Shown here piece after piece: positions 40,056 to 47,842 of a DNA stretch of 64,000 nt (position 1 is its first letter; every line of letters starts with the position of its first letter). A program made the translations under genes and the position numbers. Source of the stretch: Pelistega suis. GTDB lineage: Bacteria; Pseudomonadota; Gammaproteobacteria; Burkholderiales; Burkholderiaceae_B. Location: assembly GCF_013133795.1 (NCBI RefSeq), contig NZ_JABGBN010000001.1:186001-250000 (forward strand). Direction: 5' to 3'. The notes under the pieces are model-generated. The model had not been told where the DNA came from. It ran no database searches and saw only the letters and a list, made by a program, of their open reading frames with translations.

Positions 40056-41384
40056 ATGAAAATGAATTTTGAAGAATTGGTGCAGATGGCCTTGGAAGAG
40101 GCGAAGCAGTTAGGCGCTAGTCAGGCAGTTGCTGAGGTTTCTGAGTCTAGTGGTTTATCTGTTTCAGTACGCAAAGCAAGTGTCGAAACCGTTGAGCAGA
40201 CCAATGATCGTTCATTGGGTGTAACGGTGTATAAAGGTAAGTCGCGGGCGTCGGCCTCTACTTCGTCTTTAACACCTGACGCTATTCGTGATACGGTTAA
40301 AGCCGCATGGGATATTGCAAAATATACGGCAGAAGATGAATTTGCGGGGCTTCCTGATAAAGAGGATTTAGCGACTGAGTTTCCAGATCTGAAACTGTAT
40401 AAACCATGGAAAATTGACTCTCAAGAGGCGATTGAGTTAGCCACTCGTTTAGAAGATGCTGCTGTTTCTTATAACAAAGCCATTAGCAACTCTGAAGGTG
40501 CGCAGGTTAATTCTAGTACGGGACGATTTGTTCTAGGCAATTCGCATGGCTTTTTAGCCGGTTATCAATATTCTAATCATGGAATGTCGACCGCCGTGAT
40601 TGCTGGAAAAGGCAATCAAATGCAACGTGACTATTGGTATACCTCTCATCGCTATCCCGAAAAACTAGCAAATCCACAGCAAGTGGGTGAATATGCAGCA
40701 CAACGTGCTTTATCTCGCTTAGGTGCAAAACGTATTCCAACGGGTAAATATCCTGTGTTGTTTGAAGCGCCGTTAGCGATTGGATTATTAGGTGCTTTTG
40801 CTCAAGCGATTAGTGGGGGGGCTTTGTACCGTAAATCGAGTTTCTTGTGCGATAGTTTGGGCAAAAAGGTGATGGCATCACATTTAAGCATTACCGATGA
40901 TCCTTTTATTAAGGGAGCGATGGGTAGCTCAGCTTTTGATGAAGAGGGTGTACGCACACAAAAGCGTGAGCTCTTAACAAATGGTGTATTAAACGGTTAT
41001 TTATTATCGACATATACCGCACGTAAATTGGGTATGCGCAGTACGGGTAATGCTGGAGGCTCACATAATCTTAGCATTCGTTCATCTTTAACAAAAAGAT
41101 CGGATGATTTTGAAGCTTTGTTACAAAAAATGGGCACAGGCCTGTTGGTGACAGAGTTGATGGGACAGGGTGTGAATTACGTTACCGGTGATTATTCGCG
41201 AGGAGTATTTGGTTACTGGGTAGAGAACGGGGTGATTCAGCATGCTGTTCAAGAAGTGACAATTGCCGGTAACCTTAAAGAAATGTTTGCACAAATTATT
41301 GCATTAGGTAGTGATGAATATACGCGTGGTTCAAAAACATCGGGGTCAATCCTAATTGAACAAATGTCGGTCGCAGGTTTATAA
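40056..41384 (+). CDS. pmbA: Metalloprotease PmbA/TldE
   Basis: Subunit of the TldD/TldE peptidase, which degrades small peptides and matures some bacteriocins. From the ATG at 40056 it has 442 residues. The N-terminal domain includes VSESSGLSVSVRKASVETVEQ, and the C-terminal part has AGGSHNLSIR and GVNYVTGDYSRGVFGYWVE. The TldE subunit lacks the HExxxH metal site found in TldD, and none is seen here. Upstream in-frame starts (39999) would add residues with no family likeness. TldD is not in the window. Confidence 0.92.
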   Translation: MKMNFEELVQMALEEAKQLGASQAVAEVSESSGLSVSVRKASVETVEQTNDRSLGVTVYKGKSRASASTSSLTPDAIRDTVKAAWDIAKYTAEDEFAGLPDKEDLATEFPDLKLYKPWKIDSQEAIELATRLEDAAVSYNKAISNSEGAQVNSSTGRFVLGNSHGFLAGYQYSNHGMSTAVIAGKGNQMQRDYWYTSHRYPEKLANPQQVGEYAAQRALSRLGAKRIPTGKYPVLFEAPLAIGLLGAFAQAISGGALYRKSSFLCDSLGKKVMASHLSITDDPFIKGAMGSSAFDEEGVRTQKRELLTNGVLNGYLLSTYTARKLGMRSTGNAGGSHNLSIRSSLTKRSDDFEALLQKMGTGLLVTELMGQGVNYVTGDYSRGVFGYWVENGVIQHAVQEVTIAGNLKEMFAQIIALGSDEYTRGSKTSGSILIEQMSVAGL

Positions 41385-41433
41385 AATCAGTTATGATATG
41401 TAACAATGAATAAGTTTTTTTAAGGAGATTGTC

Positions 41434-42534
41434 ATGGAACGTCGTTCGTTTTTGAAAAAAGCTGGTATGGGCGCTATTGCAGGTACAGCTGTGATTGGTG
41501 CACCAGCGGTGGCTCAAGAGAATCCAGCAGTTAAATGGCGTATGGTATCGAGCTTCCCACGTAGCTTACCTGCTTTATACGGTACAGGTGAGAAGTTTGT
41601 TAAATATGTTAAAGAGATGTCTGGCGGTCAATTCCAGATTGATTCTTTCCCTCCGGGTGAGATTGTTCCTGCACTTCAAGTGATGGATGCGGTATCTAAT
41701 GGTACGGTACAAGCAGGTCACACGTGTGGTTACTATTATTTCGGTAAAAGCCCAGCTTATTGCTTTGATACAGCGGTTCCTTTCGGTCTTACTGCGCGTC
41801 AAATGAATGCGTGGATGATTGAAGGCAATGGTATGAAGCTTCTACGCGAGTTGTTTGGCCAAGTGAATATCGTTAATTTTATGCTTGGTAATACGGCAGC
41901 TCAGATGGGTGGTTGGTACCGTAAAGAAATCAAGAGTATCGATGATTTCAAAGGCTTAAAAATGCGTACCTCAGGCATGAACGGTGAGTTGCTCTCTCGT
42001 TTAGGTGTTGTGCCACAACAAATTGCTGGTGGTGACATTTACCCATCATTAGAAAAAGGCACATTGGACGCGGTTGAGTTCGTTGGTCCTTACGATGATG
42101 AGAAGTTGGGCTTTGTAAAAGTGGCGCCACATTATTACTACCCAGGTTTCTGGGAGGCGGGTCCACAAGTATCGCTTTACACAAATAAAGATGCTTATGA
42201 AGCACTTCCTGCTCACTATAAAGCCGTTATTGATGCGGCTTCTCGCTCGGCTTCTGCAGATATGTTGGCGGTATATGATTCACAAAACCCACAAGCATTG
42301 CGTCGTTTAATCGCCTCTGGTGCTAAACTTCATGAGTTCCCTCGCGAAATTATGGAAGTTGCTTATACTAAGGCACAAGAGATGTTCAAAGAATATAGCG
42401 ATAAAGACCCAATGTTTAAGAAAATCTACGATGACTATATGGCGTTCCGTGATGACTTAGCGCCATGGTTCAATGTGGTAGAGGGTTCTTATACTCGCTT
42501 CTTAGCAGCGCAAATCGCGAAGAACCGTAAATAA
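41434..42534 (+). CDS. TRAP transporter solute-binding protein (DctP/TakP type)
   Basis: Periplasmic substrate-binding protein of a tripartite ATP-independent transporter. The 366 residues start with a twin-arginine signal (MERRSFLKKAGMGAIAGTA...AVA), so export is probably folded, via Tat. The mature part has the family's carboxylate-binding Arg in LKMRTSGMNGELLSRLG and TLDAVEFVGPYDD. Similarity suggests 2-oxoacid-type ligands (TakP group). Good AAGGAG 7 bases before ATG. No dctQ or dctM membrane genes adjoin, so it is an orphan receptor here. Confidence 0.9.
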   Translation: MERRSFLKKAGMGAIAGTAVIGAPAVAQENPAVKWRMVSSFPRSLPALYGTGEKFVKYVKEMSGGQFQIDSFPPGEIVPALQVMDAVSNGTVQAGHTCGYYYFGKSPAYCFDTAVPFGLTARQMNAWMIEGNGMKLLRELFGQVNIVNFMLGNTAAQMGGWYRKEIKSIDDFKGLKMRTSGMNGELLSRLGVVPQQIAGGDIYPSLEKGTLDAVEFVGPYDDEKLGFVKVAPHYYYPGFWEAGPQVSLYTNKDAYEALPAHYKAVIDAASRSASADMLAVYDSQNPQALRRLIASGAKLHEFPREIMEVAYTKAQEMFKEYSDKDPMFKKIYDDYMAFRDDLAPWFNVVEGSYTRFLAAQIAKNRK

Positions 42535-42576
42535 GCACATTTAGGTTGTAAAAACTCTTTTTAGGGTTTTCGTATA

Positions 42577-42622
42577 AAAGGCACTCTTTTTAAAGACCGC
42601 TTCGTCTTTGAAGAGTGCCTTT
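42577..42622 (+). terminator. Strong terminator after the TRAP binding-protein gene
   Basis: The outer 12-bp perfect arms AAAGGCACTCTT (42577-42588) and AAGAGTGCCTTT (42611-42622) enclose an inner hairpin AAAGAC/GTCTTT with loop CGCTTC. This is a long, bipartite, rho-independent-looking structure with T residues at its 3' end. Confidence 0.85.
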
Positions 42623-42733
42623 AGTGTGTATGCCTTGAGGAGAAAAACTGAGTTTTGATGTTTTTTCTTAACAAAAATGATGATTGCTGACGCTATTTCT
42701 TTGTTTTATATAGAAAAAATTAAAAACTTATGC

Positions 42734-42739
42734 TATAGT
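42734..42739 (+). promoter_or_regulatory. Extended -10 promoter of rplM-rpsI
   Basis: TATGCTATAGT provides an extended -10 (TATAGT at 42734-42739 with upstream TG). No good -35 lies at 17 bases. The predicted start point, about 42746, coincides with the first base of the folded rplM leader, which supports the call. Confidence 0.55.
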
Positions 42740-42745
42740 GTCAGA

Positions 42746-42825
42746 CTTATCCCTAATTTGTACTGCCGATGGGGGTTCCCAAGCTATAACGGCATGACGA
42801 AACAAGTTTATCTTGTCAGGATAAG
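42746..42825 (+). promoter_or_regulatory. Folded rplM-rpsI leader (possible L13 autoregulatory element)
   Basis: An 80-base leader closes with perfect arms CTTATCC (42746-42752) and GGATAAG (42819-42825). Inside lie two hairpins, TGCCG/CGGCA (42764-42768, 42790-42794) and ACAAG/CTTGT (42802-42806, 42812-42816). This gives a three-way junction 29 bases before the rplM ATG. L13 represses its own operon through the mRNA leader in E. coli; whether this fold does the same is inference. Confidence 0.55.
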
Positions 42826-42854
42826 CGTTTATTAATTTATTTAGGATTTTCATC

Positions 42855-43283
42855 ATGAAGACATTTGTGGCTAAGCCGCATGAAGTCAAACGTGAGTGGT
42901 ATGTTATCGACGCAAAGGGTAAAGTCCTAGGTCGTGTAGCCAGCGAAGTTGCACGCCGTTTGCGCGGTAAACATAAACCTGAGTTCACTCCTCACGTAGA
43001 CACAGGCGATTACATTGTAATTATCAATGCTCAAGATATCGTTGTAACTGGTAGCAAGTTCGAAGACAAGAAGTACTTCCGTCATACTGGTTACCCAGGT
43101 GGTATTTACGAAACTAACTTCCGTAAATTACAAGAGCGTTTCCCAGGTCGTGCAATCGAGAAAGCTGTTAAAGGCATGTTACCGAAAGGTCCTTTGGGCT
43201 ACGCAATGATCAAAAAACTTAAGGTCTATGCAGGTAGCGAGCATCCACACTCAGCACAGCAACCTAAACAGCTGGATATTTAA
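42855..43283 (+). CDS. rplM: 50S ribosomal protein L13
   Basis: Large-subunit early-assembly protein of 142 residues, full length. Typical segments: [60 protein letters not shown] and [15 protein letters not shown]. First gene of the conserved rplM-rpsI pair; the downstream gene starts 9 bp later. Preceded by an extended -10 promoter and a folded leader. Confidence 0.98.
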   Translation: MKTFVAKPHEVKREWYVIDAKGKVLGRVASEVARRLRGKHKPEFTPHVDTGDYIVIINAQDIVVTGSKFEDKKYFRHTGYPGGIYETNFRKLQERFPGRAIEKAVKGMLPKGPLGYAMIKKLKVYAGSEHPHSAQQPKQLDI

Positions 43284-43292
43284 GGATAAATC

Positions 43293-43685
43293 ATGATCGG
43301 TAATTGGAATTATGGCACAGGCCGCCGCAAAACTTCAGTGGCTCGTGTGTTCTTGAAAAAAGGTTCAGGCAAGATTGTTGTTAACGGCAAAACAGTTGAT
43401 GACTACTTTGCTCGTCAAACAGGTCGAATGATTGTACGTCAACCATTAGAGTTAGTTGACATGTTAGAATCGTTCGATATCCAAATCAACGTTCACGGTG
43501 GTGGTGAGAGCGGCCAAGCGGGTGCAGTTCGTCACGGTATTACTCGTGCGTTAATTGACTATGATGCAGCGTTAAAACCAGCATTATCTAAAGCGGGTTA
43601 TGTTACTCGTGACGCTCGTGAAGTTGAGCGTAAGAAAGTTGGTCTTCGCAAAGCACGTCGTCGTAAGCAGTTCAGCAAACGCTAA
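43293..43685 (+). CDS. rpsI: 30S ribosomal protein S9
   Basis: Small-subunit protein of 130 residues whose basic C-terminal tail reaches the P-site tRNA. Features: [39 protein letters not shown], and the invariant end [11 protein letters not shown]. Second gene of the rplM operon, with a terminator right after it. Confidence 0.98.
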   Translation: MIGNWNYGTGRRKTSVARVFLKKGSGKIVVNGKTVDDYFARQTGRMIVRQPLELVDMLESFDIQINVHGGGESGQAGAVRHGITRALIDYDAALKPALSKAGYVTRDAREVERKKVGLRKARRRKQFSKR

Positions 43686-43703
43686 TCTGTTATCTGCGAA
43701 TGC

Positions 43704-43733
43704 AAAGGGGCTCACCATATGGTGGGCCTTTTT
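43704..43733 (+). terminator. Terminator after rpsI
   Basis: Arms GGCTCACC and GGTGGGCC (one G-U pair) flank the loop ATAT and are followed directly by five T residues. It ends the rplM-rpsI transcript about 20 bp after the stop codon. Confidence 0.88.
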
Positions 43734-43864
43734 CATTTGTGTAATCCAATGGAATGATTGGAGGGGAGATGAAGTTACTTTAATCGAGAAAAAACATTGT
43801 ACAATGCAGGGTATACATTGTTTTGACAAGGGAATATATTCCCTTATTAACATAAGGATAAAAG

Positions 43865-44914
43865 ATGACAAAAAAAATTAAAGTGGGTATCGTAGGTGGC
43901 ACAGGTTATACGGGTGTGGAACTATTGCGCTTACTTTCACAACATCCTCATGTTCAATTGCATGCGATTACGTCACGCAAAGAAGAGGGAATGAAAGTCT
44001 CGGAAATGTTTCCTAATTTGCGAGGGAAGGTGGATTTAGCATTTTCTACGCCTGAAAATGCCGCCCTAACACAATGCGATGTCGTCTTTTTTGCAACTCC
44101 TCATGGCGTGGCGATGGCTCAGGCGCAGGAGTTGCTTGCTGCAGGGGTTAAAGTCATTGATTTGGCGGCAGATTTTCGCTTGCAAGATACGGCTGAATTT
44201 GAAAAGTGGTATAAGATGCCACATAGTTGCCCGGATATTCTTAAAAATCAGAGTTGCTATGGCTTGGTAGAGATTAATCGAGAAAAAATTGCACAAAGCC
44301 AAGTCATCGGTAATCCTGGTTGTTATCCTACGACGATTATTTTAGGATTGGCTCCTGTATTAGAGGCAGGCTTGGTTGATGTATCTCATGTCGTGGCGGA
44401 TTGTAAGTCGGGTGTATCAGGTGCAGGTCGTAAAGCAGAAGTAGGTACACTTTTTTCTGAAGCATCAGATAACTTTAAGGCTTATGGTGTGTCGGGTCAT
44501 CGTCACCATCCAGAGATTACTGAGCAGTTGAGCAAATTGGCCAAAGAGCCTGTACAGCTCTTATTTGTACCTCATTTGGTGCCGATGATTCGCGGTATGT
44601 TATCGACGATCTATGTAAAAATTAAACCTGAGGCATTACAAACAGATTTCCAAAAGCTCTACGAAGAACGTTATGCTAAAGAAGCCTTTGTTGATGTTAT
44701 GCCTGCTGGCAGTTTGCCCGAAACGCGTAGTGTTCGTGCATCTAACCAGTTGCGTATTGCTTTGCATCGTCCTGGCAATGGCGATACTTTAGTTATCGTG
44801 GTTGTTCAAGATAACTTAGTTAAAGGTGCCTCAGGTCAGGCTGTTCAGAATATGAATGTTCTTTTTGGTTTGCCAGAAGATACTGGTCTAGGTCATGTGG
44901 CGGTATTGCCATAA
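43865..44914 (+). CDS. argC: N-acetyl-gamma-glutamyl-phosphate reductase
   Basis: NADPH-dependent third step of arginine synthesis. The 349 residues start with the Rossmann motif [18 protein letters not shown]. The catalytic Cys is in [12 protein letters not shown], followed by [11 protein letters not shown] and the HHPEI segment with the catalytic His. Long-type ArgC. Its stop codon abuts the next start (one-base overlap), tying it to the coiled-coil protein gene. Confidence 0.97.
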   Translation: MTKKIKVGIVGGTGYTGVELLRLLSQHPHVQLHAITSRKEEGMKVSEMFPNLRGKVDLAFSTPENAALTQCDVVFFATPHGVAMAQAQELLAAGVKVIDLAADFRLQDTAEFEKWYKMPHSCPDILKNQSCYGLVEINREKIAQSQVIGNPGCYPTTIILGLAPVLEAGLVDVSHVVADCKSGVSGAGRKAEVGTLFSEASDNFKAYGVSGHRHHPEITEQLSKLAKEPVQLLFVPHLVPMIRGMLSTIYVKIKPEALQTDFQKLYEERYAKEAFVDVMPAGSLPETRSVRASNQLRIALHRPGNGDTLVIVVVQDNLVKGASGQAVQNMNVLFGLPEDTGLGHVAVLP

Positions 44915-45636
44915 TGATTGCTCGTTCTTTTTTATTGTTTGTGGGTATTGCCATTGGTGGCGTAGCGGTACATTATTACGACCGAGCAGAGTGGCAAAAG
45001 GCTCAGGATGCTATTGATATTGCACACCAGGCGGCGATTAAGCAGGCGCAAGAGCAAGGGAGTGTTGAGGTAAAAGCCTTACAGCAGCGTCTTGATGAGT
45101 TTGAGGTTAAGGCTTTGCTTGACCAGTTGATGATTGATCGGTATACCCGAGAGATTGCTAAGCTACAAGATGAGCTTAGTAGCGTAAAAAGTGATTTGGA
45201 GTTTTATGAGCAAGTGTTACCTTCTGGTCCTGCAGGTGGCGTAAGTGTGCGAAGCTTTGAGGTTGTACAAGAAGGGCCTATGCTTTCGTATAAGCTGTTA
45301 CTATCGCGTCATGCCGTGGAAGGTTCGACTTTTAAGGGGAGATTGCAATTTATTGCGAAAGGACGCTTAAATGGTAAGCCAGAAACAGTTGATTTAGTAC
45401 CAGCGGTGATGAATGCCGAAAATGAGTTGGCTGTCCCCAGTGATAAAGCGGATACAAAGACACTCTTGAAAGACAGAGCAACGAGCACCATATTATCGTT
45501 ACAGTTTGAACGTTGGCAACAAGCCAAGGGTAATTTAGTGCTTCCTGCAGGATTTGAGCCAGAAGAGATTGTGCTTAATGTCCTCGAAGGTAAGCATGTC
45601 CGTGCTAGTAAAACGGTTATAGTTCAAGCCCCTTAG
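44914..45636 (+). CDS. Membrane-anchored coiled-coil protein (DUF6776-like)
   Basis: A 240-residue protein of unknown function. One N-terminal membrane helix (about 4-19, SFLLFVGIAIGGVAVH) is followed by a long Glu/Gln/Lys-rich coiled coil (about 25-100). A compact beta-rich C-terminal domain (about 105-238) ends in VIVQAP. It should sit in the inner membrane with its bulk in the periplasm. A similar gene lies between argC and erpA in pseudomonads, so the neighbourhood is conserved and the gene is real. The DUF6776 label is from memory of that arrangement. Confidence 0.72.
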   Translation: MIARSFLLFVGIAIGGVAVHYYDRAEWQKAQDAIDIAHQAAIKQAQEQGSVEVKALQQRLDEFEVKALLDQLMIDRYTREIAKLQDELSSVKSDLEFYEQVLPSGPAGGVSVRSFEVVQEGPMLSYKLLLSRHAVEGSTFKGRLQFIAKGRLNGKPETVDLVPAVMNAENELAVPSDKADTKTLLKDRATSTILSLQFERWQQAKGNLVLPAGFEPEEIVLNVLEGKHVRASKTVIVQAP

Positions 45637-45651
45637 GCTTTATGCTAAAAT
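45623..45651 (+). promoter_or_regulatory. Candidate erpA promoter
   Basis: TTCAAG (45623-45628), a 17-base spacer and TAAAAT (45646-45651), with a TG making an extended -10 (TGCTAAAAT). It overlaps the end of the coiled-coil gene and lies 56 bp before erpA. A small hairpin, GGTGAT/ATCACC with loop GTTT (45680-45695), sits just before the erpA GGAG ribosome site. Confidence 0.45.
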
Positions 45652-45706
45652 GGTCTAACCTATTTTAAAATTATTTAACGGTGATGTTTATCACCCGGAG
45701 CTAATA

Positions 45707-46072
45707 ATGAGCGTTATTGAGTCAGTAGATTTACAAACACCACCGCAGATGTTGGTGTTTACCGATGCTGCTGCCACAAAAGTCAAAGACTTATTAATTG
45801 ATGAGGGCAATGCAGATTTAAAATTGCGTGTCTTTGTTCAGGGCGGTGGTTGTTCAGGCTTTCAGTATGGTTTTACTTTTGATGAAAGCGTAGCAGAAGA
45901 CGATACAGTAATCGATAAAGATGGTGTGCAGCTATTGGTGGATCCCATGAGCTTACAATATCTCGTCGGTGCAGAGATTGATTACAAAGAGGATATCGAA
46001 GGTTCTCAGTTTGTGATTCGCAACCCTAATGCGAGTACAACATGTGGTTGTGGATCATCGTTTAGCGTGTAA
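45707..46072 (+). CDS. erpA: Iron-sulfur cluster insertion protein ErpA
   Basis: A-type carrier that delivers [Fe-S] clusters to targets such as IspG/IspH. The 121 residues hold the three conserved cysteines: one in [16 protein letters not shown] and two in the C-terminal [11 protein letters not shown]. An N-terminal extension ([15 protein letters not shown]) is typical of ErpA. GGAG lies 6-7 bases before the ATG. A terminator follows, then an unrelated Fic gene. Confidence 0.95.
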   Translation: MSVIESVDLQTPPQMLVFTDAAATKVKDLLIDEGNADLKLRVFVQGGGCSGFQYGFTFDESVAEDDTVIDKDGVQLLVDPMSLQYLVGAEIDYKEDIEGSQFVIRNPNASTTCGCGSSFSV

Positions 46073-46097
46073 GCAATCTGAGTTTATCGGATTATTG

Positions 46098-46134
46098 GCT
46101 CAGCTGTTTTTTATAATAGCTGGGCTTTATTTTT
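46098..46134 (+). terminator. Terminator after erpA
   Basis: Arms GCTCAGCT (46098-46105) and AGCTGGGC (46118-46125), with one G-U pair, are followed by TTTATTTTT. It separates erpA from the fic promoter region. Confidence 0.82.
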
Positions 46135-46188
46135 GATGAAAGTTTAAATGATGTAAAGTATTCCATAGCACGAAATAAAATTAGCGAT

Positions 46189-46264
46189 TTTCTGCAAAAT
46201 AACCAAATAATTATTAATATTTTGCAGAAATGAATAAAATTTGCCATAATGTCGAGAACATTAT
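46189..46264 (+). promoter_or_regulatory. fic promoter overlapped by two inverted repeats
   Basis: Boxes TTGCAG (46222-46227) and CATAAT (46245-46250) are 17 bases apart. The -35 lies inside the right arm of a perfect 13-bp inverted repeat, TTTCTGCAAAATA (46189-46201) with TATTTTGCAGAAA (46218-46230). The -10 overlaps a second inverted repeat, ATAATGT (46246-46252) with ACATTAT (46258-46264). Both look like operators. The predicted transcript start, about 46257, is about 20 bases before the ATG, so the 5' leader is very short. Confidence 0.65.
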
Positions 46265-46277
46265 TAATTTTCTATAA

Positions 46278-47840
46278 ATGATGAGAGAAAATATTCAGGA
46301 TCCTATAGGGGCGCAATGGTTAGTAAATTATTATGGTATCCAGGTATTGCAACCCTTGAGTGTATTGAGTGGTATCGCCTCTCGTCGCGTATCACAATAT
46401 GATGAGGGTAGGCGGTTAGAGTTCTATCAGGAGCGGCAACGACCAGAGTCAACTCCTGTGGCTCATCTGCAATTTTTCTTACGACATGAGATTCCTCATT
46501 TTGAATTTTTATCTCGACTTTTCCAAAAGATGGGGAATCAACCTATTCAACAGTGGGTGAATCAAGAACCGACAGGACAATATGCGAGAAGAGCGGCTTT
46601 TTTATTTGAGTTTTTTACAGGTCAGGAATTAGTCCGACCAATGGCATTGGGGGGTGCCTATGTAGATGCCATAGATTCGGATAAAGTGCTCAGTACTTCA
46701 GCTGCTGCTGTGGAGAAAGTGAGTAAGTGGCGTATCAATAATAACCTCGCTGGCAATCGTTATTTTTGTCCAACCTTTGTTAAAGATAATAAGACCTTGG
46801 AGACTATAAGTGTAGATGTTAAGGCACTTTTGCGGGAGCTTAATCAAGAGGTTGGTGAGGATTTCTTGGTGCGCTCGGCAGTATGGTTTACTTTAGGTGA
46901 GAGTAGGGCTAGCTTTAAAATTGAGGGCGAAGGTCATCAGCTCACACGAATCCAACGTTTTGCTGATGTGATGGAGAGGTTCACGGGGAATTTGGATATC
47001 CCCTTGGATTTGGGTATGCTGCAAAGAGAAATTCTGGGAGATAAAACGCTTATTCAACAGTTTGGAGTACGCCAGTCGCCGGTGTTTGTCGGCAAGACAC
47101 GTAATTTCCGAGAGGAGGTGCATTATATCGCCCCATCTTTCGATTTGTTAGAAAAACAGTTAGAGGGTTTGTATCTTTTCTGGAATAAAACAACAGGACA
47201 GTCGCCTGTTGTAAGGGTCGCCGTCATGGCATTTGCATTTGTCTACCTTCATCCTCTTGCTGACGGTAATGGACGATTGCATCGCTTCCTATTCAATCAT
47301 CTCTTGCGTAGTTTAGGAGAAACCGCAGCACCTATTATTTTACCTATTTCAGGGGTAATTGCCGAGAGTGCAGAGGAACGGTTGGCATACGCCAAAACGC
47401 TAGAGATATTGTCAAAACCTTTGATGAGAGGTCTAGAGGGAACTTATTCTTTTGTTGCAGAGGAAACCCAATATGCTGATGGGATTTATTCAAATTTAGT
47501 ATTTGATGGAGAAGAAATAGCTAAACCTGTTTGGTTCTATATGGATTTGACGCAGCATGTGATTTATTTTGCGAGATTGATTCAAAAAACCATCGCCGTG
47601 AATATGCGCCAAGAATCCTTATATTTACGTAATTATGATAAGGCAAGAGAGGCTTTACAAGAGGTTATTGAAATGCCGGGGCATTATGCGGATAGAGTGA
47701 TTCGTAGTATTCTAGATAATCAAGGTATACTGAGTCAAAAACTTAAAAAAGAGATGCCTCTTCTAGAAGAGGAGGGTGTTTGGCAACAGTTAGTCGATAT
47801 CGTTCGCACTTATCTCGGAGAAGAGACTCAATCCCATTAA
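46278..47840 (+). CDS. Fic-domain protein (probable AMP/NMP transferase)
   Basis: A 520-residue protein with a central Fic core. The active-site motif HPLADGNGRLHR lies at 325-336 (catalytic H325, metal-binding D329, anion-hole N331-G332, R333). Upstream, SFKIEG at 212-217 matches the inhibitory (S/T)xxxE(G/N) helix, so it looks like an autoinhibited class II Fic protein. The large N-terminal (1-200) and C-terminal (about 390-520, winged-helix-like) parts are not assigned. No small antitoxin gene adjoins. It sits alone between erpA and anmK, genes that are neighbours in many relatives. Weak ribosome site; ATGs at 46278 and 46281 are both possible. Target unknown. Confidence 0.88.
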   Translation: MMRENIQDPIGAQWLVNYYGIQVLQPLSVLSGIASRRVSQYDEGRRLEFYQERQRPESTPVAHLQFFLRHEIPHFEFLSRLFQKMGNQPIQQWVNQEPTGQYARRAAFLFEFFTGQELVRPMALGGAYVDAIDSDKVLSTSAAAVEKVSKWRINNNLAGNRYFCPTFVKDNKTLETISVDVKALLRELNQEVGEDFLVRSAVWFTLGESRASFKIEGEGHQLTRIQRFADVMERFTGNLDIPLDLGMLQREILGDKTLIQQFGVRQSPVFVGKTRNFREEVHYIAPSFDLLEKQLEGLYLFWNKTTGQSPVVRVAVMAFAFVYLHPLADGNGRLHRFLFNHLLRSLGETAAPIILPISGVIAESAEERLAYAKTLEILSKPLMRGLEGTYSFVAEETQYADGIYSNLVFDGEEIAKPVWFYMDLTQHVIYFARLIQKTIAVNMRQESLYLRNYDKAREALQEVIEMPGHYADRVIRSILDNQGILSQKLKKEMPLLEEEGVWQQLVDIVRTYLGEETQSH

Positions 47841-47842
47841 AT

